NCBI GenBank assembly: GCA_016178585.1
Contig: JACOTA010000015.1
Location: 1 to 43,548, forward strand
Origin: Nitrospirota bacterium
Lineage (GTDB): Bacteria > Nitrospirota > Nitrospiria > JACQBW01
Direction of reading: 5' to 3'
DNA: 43,548 nucleotides
Part shown: positions 15,712 through 23,188 of the stretch, one piece after another
Layout of the letters: each line of letters begins with the position of its first letter
Position numbering within the stretch: the first letter of the stretch is position 1
Notes under the pieces: generated by a model
Seen by the model: the letters and a program-made list of their open reading frames with translations, nothing else
Database searches by the model: none
What the model was told of the DNA's origin: nothing
Position numbers and translations under genes: made by a program

Positions 15712-16412
15712 TATTCCTCAGCGAATTGGTAACCGATTCCCCTGACCGTTTTAATATACCGGGGGCGCGCGGGATTTTTCTCGATCTTCTGCCGGAGATT
15801 TTTAATATGCACATCGACCGTTCGATCAAGGACGGTAGCCTCGCCTCCCGGATAAATTTCTTCCAGCAGGGCCTCGCGTGAATAGACCCGTCCGGGAACA
15901 GCCAATAGCGTTACCAAAAGTTTAAATTCGACGTGAGTCAGTTGCAACGGAACGCTGTTTAAAGTGACCTTGTGTTTTTCCGAATCGACCGCAAGACCTT
16001 GAAACGAAAATGTTTTAAGGGACCCCGCTCCTCTTCGTTGAAAACGGCGAAGAATCACCTTGACCCGGGCGACGATTTCTCTCGGGCTGAAAGGCTTGAC
16101 GACGTAGTCATCTGCGCCGATGGAAAGACCAACCAGTTTATCGATTTCTTCCACCTTGGCCGTCACCATCATAATCGGAACATCAGACTCCTGCCGGATC
16201 TTCTTACACACTTCTATGCCATCCAGCTTCGGAATCATCAGGTCGAGAAGGACAAAAACGGGCCGGCATTTCTTAAAGAGGGAAAGCGCGTCGATTCCGT
16301 TGTAGGCTTCGAAGGTCTGAAATCCCTCTTTTTGAAGATAGAGACTGAGGATTGAAGCCGTTTTTCGGTCATCCTCCACAATCAAAATTGAATCCTTCGG
16401 TGAGGCGGTCAT
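15711..16412 (-). CDS. OmpR/PhoB-family response regulator
   Basis: 233 residues. The receiver domain has D14/D15, the phosphorylation site D57 in VLLDLMIPKLDG, T83 region VTAK and K105 region VVKPFSPRE. The winged-helix DNA-binding domain (about 130-230) contains LTHVEFKLLVTLLAVPGRVYSREALL and a recognition helix near RTVDVHIKNLRQKI. This family binds tandem 11-bp direct repeats, exactly the architecture found at five promoters around the gene, so it is the likely activator. Its own promoter region shows a -10 (TATAAT, 16444-16439) without a clear repeat box. Confidence 0.93.
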   Translation of the reverse strand: MTASPKDSILIVEDDRKTASILSLYLQKEGFQTFEAYNGIDALSLFKKCRPVFVLLDLMIPKLDGIEVCKKIRQESDVPIMMVTAKVEEIDKLVGLSIGADDYVVKPFSPREIVARVKVILRRFQRRGAGSLKTFSFQGLAVDSEKHKVTLNSVPLQLTHVEFKLLVTLLAVPGRVYSREALLEEIYPGGEATVLDRTVDVHIKNLRQKIEKNPARPRYIKTVRGIGYQFAEE

Positions 16413-16507
16413 TTTTCTATCCCCAGGTTGCTTAGAAAATTATAACATGGCTTTGTGAAGATAAGAAGAGCCGAAGAAAAAGAAGGCCTCAAACGGGATA
16501 TCTCAGT

Positions 16508-16540
16508 CAAAAAAAGAGGAAGGCCAAAAACAGGCCTTCC
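16508..16540 (-). terminator. Rho-independent terminator of the spondin-domain gene
   Basis: On the minus strand GGAAGGCC (16540-16533) and GGCCTTCC (16525-16518) form a perfect 8-bp stem with a seven-base loop, followed by TCTTTTTTT. It isolates the spondin gene from the downstream response regulator gene. Confidence 0.85.
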
Positions 16541-16596
16541 CTTGAGAGAGTTAAATTTCCTCATAAAATTCCACCCGAGAATAAAAAAAGGATCGT

Positions 16597-17289
16597 TTAA
16601 GGGACACGCCGGATCGTAATTTCCGCCACCGGATTTCGCCAATCCCGTTGATCCGCCTTTAAATCTCCGATTCCATGAATTCCCCGGTGGATATGGACAA
16701 ATCCCTCAGCGCTATCCCTGCTCGCGTTAAATCCCTCTCCCTGGCAAATAAAAGGAGGACCTGGAATATGGGAACAAAGCTCATCATTTGCTTCTGTTCC
16801 GGCATCATATGCAGGGGCATAAAGGGTTAACGATTCATTTTCGTCAGGTCCTCTGACATCGTCAATCGAAAAGAAAGCATCATTGGTAGGAACCAACATC
16901 GCGGCAATACTTAGAGAATTGAAAAGATGATCAGTCCCGATCATAAGGGTTACAGATTGACCTGGAGGGAGTGGAGCGCCTGAATTGATAACTATTTTTA
17001 CTCCAGGATCGCTGGTCAAGAGGTTAGTGAGGGGAGCGACATTTCCCCCTTCAGCGAGAATTTCCAGTTCCACACTAGCCGGTTTTCCCAGAGTAAAAAG
17101 TTTCACTCCCGGTTGATGACTTGCCAGAAGGATAGGAGTAAAAATCTGACCGGAGGTAATATTGGTAATCGTGACTTCATATTTCCCGGCGCTTTTCCCC
17201 CCATATTCCTCCGCAAAACCTTTCACAGAATTAAAAGAAAACATTAACAGAACCAATACGCTAATACCCGTCGTTTGTATAAGCTTCAT
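16597..17289 (-). CDS. Secreted spondin-domain protein
   Basis: I take the ATG at 17289 (AAGGAG upstream), giving 230 residues with a signal peptide (TGISVLVLLMFSFNSVKGFA). The body is a bacterial spondin domain: YEVTITNITSGQIFTPILLASH at the front, LAEGGNVAPL, a central APLPPGQSVTLMI, AMLVPTNDAFFSI and the late metal-site region GFVHIHRGIHGIGDL. In this family the fold binds Ca2+ or other ligands on exported or surface proteins; bacterial roles are not established. Two cysteines (ELCSHIPGPPFIC) may form a disulfide. It is transcribed from the repeat promoter 17337-17390 and ends at a strong terminator. Confidence 0.85.
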   Translation of the reverse strand: MKLIQTTGISVLVLLMFSFNSVKGFAEEYGGKSAGKYEVTITNITSGQIFTPILLASHQPGVKLFTLGKPASVELEILAEGGNVAPLTNLLTSDPGVKIVINSGAPLPPGQSVTLMIGTDHLFNSLSIAAMLVPTNDAFFSIDDVRGPDENESLTLYAPAYDAGTEANDELCSHIPGPPFICQGEGFNASRDSAEGFVHIHRGIHGIGDLKADQRDWRNPVAEITIRRVP

Positions 17290-17336
17290 CGTGTTTCTCC
17301 TTATGATTATTAGGGTTAATTTTATTGACAAGACCG

Positions 17337-17390
17337 ATCATAAAATATATTTTTAAAGAAAAGATGAAGGGATGATGAAGATTTGAGGAA
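17337..17390 (-). promoter_or_regulatory. Direct-repeat response-regulator promoter of the spondin gene
   Basis: On the minus strand TTCCTCAAATC (17390-17380), TTCATCATCCC (17379-17369) and TTCATCTTTTC (17368-17358) are followed after 15 bp by TATGAT (17342-17337). The leader to the ATG at 17289 is about 40 bases. Confidence 0.8.
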
Positions 17391-17494
17391 GAATTGACCC
17401 GGCAATATGAACCAAAGAATGAACAGGCGGATTCTTTTTTGTTTTTGCGCTCCGGTCTGTTTTTCTTTTATAAACCTTTCCTTGGAATAAGCCT

Positions 17495-17863
17495 ATGACA
17501 ACAAAAGAACTTCTCGAAGCATATTACGATGGGCTTGCGCAAAAGAGCGGATGGGAATCCGTTATATCTGATGACTTCAAGTTCGTCGGTGGCGATATGA
17601 CAAAGACAACTCCGATTGTGGGCAAGTCGGCATACATTGAAGTCATCAAAAGATTCTCTCGATTATTCAAAACCATGCGGGTGAAAGAAATGATTGTGGA
17701 AGACGATAGAGCTTGCGTCCTTGCGAGCTATGACTATATATTTCCTAACGGCACCAGGATCAATGGTGATGTTGCAGAATTTTGGAAAGTAAAGGATGGG
17801 AAGCTTCATGCGCTGACGATATTTTTTGACACCTATACTTTTTCCGTTCTTACGAAAAAGTAA
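17495..17863 (+). CDS. NTF2-like (SnoaL-type) protein
   Basis: 122 residues, no signal peptide. TTKELLEAYYDGLAQKSGWESVISDDFKFVGGDM is the usual cone-fold start: helix, then the strand bearing an Asp. It is followed by the IEVIKRFSRLFKTMRVKEMIVEDDRACVLASYDYIFPNG strand order and FWKVKDGKLHALTIFFD. Cytosolic; the family includes small-molecule isomerases and binding proteins, and the substrate is unknown. It lies 15 bp before the TfoX-N gene and is probably co-transcribed with it. Confidence 0.75.
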   Translation: MTTKELLEAYYDGLAQKSGWESVISDDFKFVGGDMTKTTPIVGKSAYIEVIKRFSRLFKTMRVKEMIVEDDRACVLASYDYIFPNGTRINGDVAEFWKVKDGKLHALTIFFDTYTFSVLTKK

Positions 17864-17878
17864 ATCAATTATCGTATT

Positions 17879-18214
17879 ATGGCATACAACGAAAAATTAA
17901 CCAATAGAGTCAGAGAGGCGCTTGCGCATTTGTCGAAAGTGGAAGAAAAGAAGATGTTTCGTGGCGTGACTTTTATGGTAAATGGAAAAATGTGTGTCAG
18001 CGTTGGTGACGATGAAATGATGTGTCGCATTGACCCTGCACTACACGAAGAAGCAATGAAGAGAAAAGGTTGCCGGACGATGGAAATGAAAGGAAGAGAA
18101 TATAAAGGATATGTTCTCATCAAAGAAGAAGGGATGAAAAACAAGAAGGATTTTGGCTTTTGGATCGGGCTTGCGCTTGACTTTAATAAGAGGGCAAAAG
18201 CAACCAGGAAATAA
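17879..18214 (+). CDS. TfoX N-terminal-domain protein
   Basis: 111 residues with the stand-alone TfoX/Sxy N-domain signature: VREALAHLSKVEEKKMFRGVTFMVNGKMCVSVGDDEMMCRIDP, then KGYVLIKEEG. It lacks the C-terminal TfoX domain, which occurs as a separate gene at 41271-41531. Full TfoX regulates competence in some gammaproteobacteria; stand-alone N-domains have no established role. Downstream of it, transcribed towards it, lies an orphan repeat promoter (18381-18434). Confidence 0.85.
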   Translation: MAYNEKLTNRVREALAHLSKVEEKKMFRGVTFMVNGKMCVSVGDDEMMCRIDPALHEEAMKRKGCRTMEMKGREYKGYVLIKEEGMKNKKDFGFWIGLALDFNKRAKATRK

Positions 18215-18515
18215 AGTCCGGATTAAAGTTTTTTTGAATTCCTCCTGGGGGGCGCGTAGCGCGCGGGAGACGCTAGTCAGCATCATCGGGGTTGGTTTCA
18301 AAGGTCTGAAACCCCTCATAAAAATTCCACCCGAGAGTAGAAAAAGGATCATTTAAGACATACTTTTATTGACAAGCCAAATCATAAAATATGTTTTTAA
18401 AGAAGAGATAAAGGGATGATGAAGATTTGAGGAATAAAACCGGTAAACTGACAGAGGCAGGGATCTCATACGACCATAACGCCTGTCGTTGCCGGATAAA
18501 AAAGCTTAAACCACT
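18215..18515. other. Gene-free stretch holding a decayed duplicate of the spondin locus
   Basis: It has no open frame of note. It holds a GC-rich hairpin region (18251-18275), a GGTTTCA/TGAAACC stem (about 18294-18312), the spondin-locus remnant (next entry) and the end of the zinc-finger gene. Confidence 0.55.
18314..18434 (-). repeat. Remnant copy of the spondin gene's flanks, including its promoter
   Basis: Bases 18314-18358 match 16559-16602 (3' end and downstream region of the spondin gene) and 18366-18434 match 17324-17391 (its promoter), each with a handful of differences. The roughly 720 bp of gene between them is missing. The promoter part keeps TTCCTCAAATC, TTCATCATCCC, TTTATCTCTTC (18434-18402), 15 bp and TATGAT (18386-18381). 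An ancestral duplicate therefore lost its coding part but kept its control element. Confidence 0.8.
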
Positions 18516-18764
18516 TTATTTGAATTTTTCAGGCAAGGCTTTTTCTTTTATCAACTCAATCAAACGAACCTTCAGGTCATGAGGGACTTCTTCTCTGGGT
18601 AAATTGTTTTTATAGAACATTAACAGTTTTTTTTCATTTTGAAGTTTGATCCGGCAGTTGGGACAGGTGTCGAGATGCCCCTGAATCAACATCGCTTCTT
18701 TTGTATCCAGTTCACCATCCAGATAAGGATGCATAATATTAAGGATCGTACTGCAATCATACAT
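18516..18764 (-). CDS. Small zinc-finger anti-sigma-like protein (zf-HC2)
   Basis: 82 residues, without a membrane segment. MHPYLDGELDTKEAMLIQGHLDTCPNC gives the anti-sigma zinc-finger pattern His-x3-Cys-x2-Cys, and Cys4 may be a further ligand. The chain is the same module that starts the membrane anti-sigma factor at 20437, but soluble. Such short proteins can bind ECF sigma factors, often with redox sensitivity. No sigma gene is adjacent; the nearest is 1.1 kb away on the other strand. Start ATG with a GGAG about 12 bases upstream. Confidence 0.8.
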   Translation of the reverse strand: MYDCSTILNIMHPYLDGELDTKEAMLIQGHLDTCPNCRIKLQNEKKLLMFYKNNLPREEVPHDLKVRLIELIKEKALPEKFK

Positions 18765-18892
18765 TTTTTAAAAATGCTCCAGGAGAGTTAGAGTTTCACA
18801 TACCTTTAAAGTTTACGAAGAGCCAGAATACAATATCTCTAACCCGTTGAATTTATTCAACTAGCATTGGGACAGTAGTGATTGGCCCCCAT

Positions 18893-19303
18893 TTATAAAT
18901 ACCATCGGAGAAAGGCGGCGCCGCTCAGCGCAGTGACTCCAAGCCCCAGCATGAACTGCCGTACAAGGATCTGACTGCGAGATGACCAATGGACGGCACC
19001 CACTCGCAGATAGACCACCGCAAGAATAAAACCGGTCGCCGCGCAGGTTATTTTTATCACGAGCGCCACGAGTGCGATACCGGCGACGTCGGGAATTTGC
19101 CCCTTTAGATACAGGCTGGTTAAACCAAAACCTGCTCCGCTTGCGCCTTGGGTGGTCCAGCCGAGCACCATCAGCCAGGCAAGCTGATGGTGCCTGGCTT
19201 CATGATCCTGGCCCAGCCATAGAGCCACAGCCGGAGCGCTGACAACCATGACCGCTCCGAAATTGTGGACCCATTGCACGCAAGTATAAATAAGATCGCC
19301 CAC
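18893..19303 (-). CDS. Four-helix membrane protein of unknown function
   Basis: 136 residues with four predicted membrane segments (about 12-30, 42-62, 75-98, 113-132) and several His (HNFGAVM, DHEARHHQ, AVHW). It starts with GTG at 19303, nine bases after the secreted Ig-like gene, whose stop lies within its ribosome binding site, so the two are coupled. The layout recalls small CopD/DUF2269-like membrane proteins, but I do not recognise a defined family. Confidence 0.65.
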   Translation of the reverse strand: MGDLIYTCVQWVHNFGAVMVVSAPAVALWLGQDHEARHHQLAWLMVLGWTTQGASGAGFGLTSLYLKGQIPDVAGIALVALVIKITCAATGFILAVVYLRVGAVHWSSRSQILVRQFMLGLGVTALSGAAFLRWYL

Positions 19304-19312
19304 GGTTTCACC

Positions 19313-19663
19313 CTACCTGGTGGCCATGACCTTAATAGATTTCTCAGGACCGGTTGGGTTGTGATCCTTGGCAACCAGTTTGATCATAATCGTGTGTTCG
19401 CCCGGGGTCATTTTGGGGAGTTTGTAGGTACCCTTTGTGTCATGAATGCCGGGTCCTCTTTTATCATCCACCCAAACATGAAAATGATCGCTTCCTGTCC
19501 CAATGGTGACCTCATAGCTAAGCGGATACGTCTCCCCGGCGTCAAGTTGGCTGCCATCTACCGGCAAGAGGATCTTGATGCTCCCGGCGGTTTCGGCTTC
19601 CGCATAGGTGGATAATGACAGGATTAATGTTAAAGCCAGCACCATCAATTGTATTGTTTTCAT
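19313..19663 (-). CDS. Secreted Ig-fold-like protein (DUF4399-like, tentative)
   Basis: 116 residues with a signal peptide (LMVLALTLILSLSTYAEA). The mature part, IKILLPVDGSQLDAGETYPLSYEV, DHFHVWVDDKRGP and MTPGEHTIMIKLVAKDHNP, reads as a single beta-sandwich with a conserved His-x-His. This is similar to periplasmic DUF4399/DUF4198-type proteins that bind small ligands or metals. An AAGGAG site precedes the ATG. It is co-transcribed with the membrane protein that follows. The role is unknown. Confidence 0.65.
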   Translation of the reverse strand: MKTIQLMVLALTLILSLSTYAEAETAGSIKILLPVDGSQLDAGETYPLSYEVTIGTGSDHFHVWVDDKRGPGIHDTKGTYKLPKMTPGEHTIMIKLVAKDHNPTGPEKSIKVMATR

Positions 19664-19882
19664 AAGACTTTGCTCCTTTTATTAATTGGGTTAACGTCGG
19701 ACTGGTCCCTTCTGGAACCTTTGCCGTTTTCTTTTACCTATAATACCGGTTAAATGGCAAAAATATTCCCGGAGAGATTAAATTTCAGCCCGGGGAATAA
19801 AATTGGAACAAATCCGGTCTCTTTAATAAAGACGGCGTGGTATAATCATTTCCCTGATCGGATCAGGTTTAAGGGAGTTGCC

Positions 19883-20440
19883 ATGCAGGAAGCGGAAAAA
19901 CCGTTGCGCTTTGAGGAAGTCATTTTACCCCATCTGAACGCCGCCTATAATCTCGCTCGCTGGTTAACGCGGAACGACCACGACGCGGAAGATATCGTTC
20001 AGGAGGCTTGCTCTCGTGCTTTAAAATATTTTTCATCTTTTCGCGGTCAGAATAGCCGGACATGGCTTCTCACCATTGTGCGGAACACGGGTTACGACTG
20101 GATGAAGCAAAACCGGCCCAGGGATCAGGTGACTTTTTTAGATGACGACCCGCAAAGTGATTCCATCGACCCGTTGGATTCCCTTGCGAGAGAATCTTCA
20201 ACTCCTGAGACCCTTCTTCTTCAGCGCGCCGATCGGGAAATGCTGATGAAAGCTCTGGAGGGGTTGCCCGTCGAATTCAAGGAGGTGGTGATCCTGCGTG
20301 AACTGGAAGAAATGACCTACAAAGAAATCTCCAGCATTTGTAACGTCCCGCTGGGGACGGTGATGTCCCGCCTCGCCCGCGGACGTAAACTGCTTCAGCA
20401 GGGGTTGGCAAATTGGGACAATCAAGGAGGATTGAAATGA
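19883..20440 (+). CDS. ECF-type RNA polymerase sigma factor
   Basis: I choose the ATG at 19883 (AAGGGAG ten bases upstream), giving 185 residues; the longer frame from 19754 has no ribosome binding site. Region 2 is visible as NAAYNLARWLTRNDHDAEDIVQEACSRAL plus RTWLLTIVRNTGYDW. Region 4 is LPVEFKEVVILRELEEMTYKEISSICNVPLGTVMSRLARGR. A TATAAT at 19841-19846 may be its -10. The stop overlaps the anti-sigma start (ATGA, 20437-20440), so the two are coupled. The stimulus is unknown. Confidence 0.93.
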   Translation: MQEAEKPLRFEEVILPHLNAAYNLARWLTRNDHDAEDIVQEACSRALKYFSSFRGQNSRTWLLTIVRNTGYDWMKQNRPRDQVTFLDDDPQSDSIDPLDSLARESSTPETLLLQRADREMLMKALEGLPVEFKEVVILRELEEMTYKEISSICNVPLGTVMSRLARGRKLLQQGLANWDNQGGLK

Positions 20441-21192
20441 ACGATCATATCGAGCGGACAATCCTTCACGTTTATCTGGATAATGAACTGGATCCGGTTC
20501 GGAGTCTGGAAATCGAAAATCACCTGAAAAAGTGCCCGGACTGCTCAACAGCCTGCCAGAACCTGCAATCCCTGCAAACAGCTATTCGTAGAGAGCTTCC
20601 TTATTATCCGGCGCCATTGCAGCTTCGCCGGCGATTTGAATCGAGTCTGAAACAGGCTGTGAGCCATGGGCGGCCTCCGGCTCGCCCGTTTAAATTATGG
20701 CTATGGCCGGGAATCGGGGCTTCATTGGCCGTCGCTTTGATCATTTTCTTGACCCTTATGACACCTCTTTGGCGGGAGCCGGCTGAAAATATTCTGGTTC
20801 GAGAAGTTTTATCCAACCATGTGCGCTCACTCATGGCAAACCACCTGATGGACGTGGTTTCCTCAGATCTTCACACCGTTAAGCCATGGTTTAACGGCAA
20901 GCTCGCTTTCTCGCCTGACGTCAAAGATTTAACCAAAGAGGGTTTCCCGTTAGTCGGCGGCCGTCTCGACTACATCGACAAACACCCGGTGGCCGCCCTG
21001 GTTTTCCAACATCAGAAGCATTTGATCAATCTTTTTACCTGGCCGTCCACCAGTGAAAAAGAGAAGACAATACAAAATCTTGAAAAACAGGGATATCATC
21101 TCTTTCACTGGTCGCAGGCTGGTCTGGAGTACTGGGCAGTATCCGACCTGAATCCCAGGGAGTTTCAGGAGTTTGTCCGGCTTTACCAGTGA
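20437..21192 (+). CDS. Transmembrane zinc-finger anti-sigma factor
   Basis: 251 residues from the ATG at 20437 (AAGGAGG upstream). The N-terminus HIERTILHVYLDNELDPVRSLEIENHLKKCPDC holds the His-x3-Cys-x2-Cys zinc anti-sigma domain. One membrane helix follows (WPGIGASLAVALIIFLTLM, about 88-106), then a periplasmic domain of about 145 residues with FSPDVKDLTKEGFPLVGGRLDYI and a Tyr/Trp-rich C-terminus. The periplasmic part resembles the sensor half of anti-sigma factors of the EcfR/RsiW kind. It holds the upstream sigma at the membrane and releases it on an envelope or oxidative signal (family knowledge). Confidence 0.9.
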   Translation: MNDHIERTILHVYLDNELDPVRSLEIENHLKKCPDCSTACQNLQSLQTAIRRELPYYPAPLQLRRRFESSLKQAVSHGRPPARPFKLWLWPGIGASLAVALIIFLTLMTPLWREPAENILVREVLSNHVRSLMANHLMDVVSSDLHTVKPWFNGKLAFSPDVKDLTKEGFPLVGGRLDYIDKHPVAALVFQHQKHLINLFTWPSTSEKEKTIQNLEKQGYHLFHWSQAGLEYWAVSDLNPREFQEFVRLYQ

Positions 21193-21200
21193 GCTGCTTT

Positions 21201-21958
21201 TCAGGTAGAATTGTGAACCGTCCTCGATTTCAGAATCTCAAGAAAAGCCCCGACTTTTAGACTTCGCCCCTCTTTTTTCCAGATCAGAGCGATTGAAGAT
21301 TTTCGGATTTGTGGCGGCAGTTCATGTGCTTTAAGTTGAGCACGATTCGGAAATGCGTTAAACACCTTTCTGGGCATGATAGCGACTCCCATTCCAACAA
21401 CGGCGCAACTGAGAATCGTGTAATAAGAAGAAAATTCAGCGATTCTCTCAGGAAACACTTCGGCGCTGGCAAGCCATCTTTCCAATATTTCCCTGTAAGT
21501 ACAGCCCATTCTGAACGAAAGAACGGTCATTTTTGAACCATCTCTGAGGTGGGGCCAGTTTGAAGCTCTAACCTCACCTCAGGAAATTGTCGATGATACT
21601 CGGCCAGGTACCGGGGCAACTCCGTGGTCGCGACGCTCTCAAGGGTCCCCAGTCGAAAAGGTCCGTTCCGGGTCGGGTCAAGCAAAGCCTGCTTCGCCTG
21701 ATCAACGAATGAAAGAATTTGACCACAATAATCGAGAAGCACTTTGCCATCAGGAGAAAGTTTAAGACGCTTATTTTCCCTCAAGAAGAGCGTCACTCCG
21801 AGTTTTTCTTCCAGTTGTTTAATTCGCGTCGTGATATTGGAAGGAACCCGGTAAAGTCTGGCCGCCGCCGAGGTAATACCGCCCGTTTGTGCAACCATCT
21901 GAAATATTCTAAGTTCTGAAGTCTCCACACATTCTCCTTTTAAGAATAATACATTCAT
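21201..21958 (-). pseudogene. LysR-family regulator with internal deletion and frameshift
   Basis: The first 143 residues (21958-21527) hold the winged helix (TSELRIFQMVAQTGGITSAAARLYRVPSNITTRIKQLEEKLG) and the start of the effector domain (GTLESVATTELPRYLAEYHRQFPEVRLELQTGPTSEMVQK). A stop follows, overlapping a second frame (21530-21201) that resumes in the middle of the effector domain with MGCTYREILERWL and runs to the usual end. About 45-50 residues between QTG and the GCTYR motif are absent, so this is a deletion with frame change, not a simple sequencing slip. It diverges from the operon starting at 22028. Confidence 0.85.
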
Positions 21959-22027
21959 AATAATTCATTTTTATTAACTTTTCAACTGCTGTAGAGTCGA
22001 ACCTTAAACTTAAATCGGAGGTGACTT

Positions 22028-22711
22028 ATGAATCTATCAGCAGTTGATCTGACAACCCTATATATTCTGACTATGGACATTGTTCTTAGCGGATTCCTTC
22101 TTGAGTTGCTCAAGAGAACGGGGGCTTCTTCAACTTTAATATTTGTGACGGGCTTAGTTTTTGCCGGCTGGCTTGCGGTTTTGTATCTGGGACTATCTGG
22201 ACACTGGCTCTTTCCGTCTGACATTGGCGGATTCTCATTTTTTGTCGTAGTTATTTTGGGGGTAATTGTGGTGAGCGGCGTGATGCTTTTCTTTCCGCCG
22301 ATCAAGAAGCATCTCTTCGCGGCGCCACAGGAGCTATTGCTTCTTCCTCAAGGCCTGCGGATGTTTCTAGGCGCTGGGTGGCTGATGGAATCCTCTCTTG
22401 GAATCATGCCAAAAGAGTTCGGCATTGCGGACGGAATCACTCATATTACCGCGGCCTTTCTCGCCCTAAAGGCCGGAATCCTGTATGCCAGAGGCGATCG
22501 AAGCCGCGGCGGGCTCTGGTTTGCGAATCTATTTGGTCTGCTTGATATCGTGGTGGTCGCACTCGGAATCTCGTTTGTCATGTTGAAAGAGATTACTCCT
22601 TATCATAACGTGATGTATGCGGTATTCTTCGTCGCACCGATCTTCATTGGCTTACACTTCGTGTCGTTGGTAAAACTTGCGACGAATAAAAGTGAAGGGG
22701 CCCGGCAATGA
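22028..22711 (+). CDS. Polytopic membrane protein
   Basis: 227 residues with six to seven hydrophobic segments (for example LDLLLEL near the start, LIFVTGLVFAGWLAVLYLGL, FFVVVILGVIVVSGVMLFF, FGLLDIVVVALGISFVML, VMYAVFFVAPIFIGLHFV). GGAGGTGACTT precedes the ATG. It is the first of three overlapping or closely spaced genes. No family recognised. It is divergent from the broken LysR gene, which probably once controlled it. Confidence 0.75.
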   Translation: MNLSAVDLTTLYILTMDIVLSGFLLELLKRTGASSTLIFVTGLVFAGWLAVLYLGLSGHWLFPSDIGGFSFFVVVILGVIVVSGVMLFFPPIKKHLFAAPQELLLLPQGLRMFLGAGWLMESSLGIMPKEFGIADGITHITAAFLALKAGILYARGDRSRGGLWFANLFGLLDIVVVALGISFVMLKEITPYHNVMYAVFFVAPIFIGLHFVSLVKLATNKSEGARQ

Positions 22712-23166
22712 AGAGACTCGAAGTGATTACCGGTTCGGAAGGGGATACGGGGGAACCTAAATTGAACGCACTTGTTACCTTTTATAACGCGTTTAACAAT
22801 CGGAACAGGGCCCTGATGAAATCTTCCTGGGCCAACGATACCGGGGTGGTGATGTCGAATCCCCTTGGCGGCGTCAAGAGAGGCTGGGGAGAAATATCAG
22901 AAGTATACGAAAGAATTTTTTCCGGACAAACGAAAGTTTTTGTCGAGTTCTATGAGTTTACGCTAAGAGGCTCGGACGAGATGTTTGTTGCTGTCGGACG
23001 TGAGCGTGGTTTTGTCCGAACGCCTGATCAGACGATTGAGCTAAAGATTCGAACAAGCCGGGTCTTTCAGCGGGTGGATGGCGAATGGAAGCAGATTCAT
23101 CATCATGGCTCGATCGACGACAGTCATTTACTGGAACTTTATCAGGAAGCAGTGATAAAGAAATAG
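22708..23166 (+). CDS. SnoaL-like (DUF4440/NTF2-fold) protein
   Basis: 152 residues, soluble. LVTFYNAFNNRNRALMKSSWANDTGVVMSNPLGGVKRGWGEISEVYERIFSGQ is the SnoaL-like helix pair and cone entrance. FVEFYEFTLRGSDEMFVAVGRERG and TSRVFQRVDGEWKQIHHHGSIDD are its strands, the last with a triple-His. Its ATG overlaps the membrane protein's stop (ATGA). It lies 22 bp before the lipoprotein hydrolase gene. Likely binds or isomerises a small molecule; the substrate is unknown. Confidence 0.8.
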   Translation: MKRLEVITGSEGDTGEPKLNALVTFYNAFNNRNRALMKSSWANDTGVVMSNPLGGVKRGWGEISEVYERIFSGQTKVFVEFYEFTLRGSDEMFVAVGRERGFVRTPDQTIELKIRTSRVFQRVDGEWKQIHHHGSIDDSHLLELYQEAVIKK

Positions 23167-23188
23167 AGGCCGGAGAGGAAAATTTAAG

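Noticed and set aside
16413-16500. Direct-repeat box before the response-regulator gene itself
   Set aside because: TTC-rich stretches occur before the -10 (16439-16444), but the 11-bp period and the 15-bp distance are not met, so autoregulation is not claimed.
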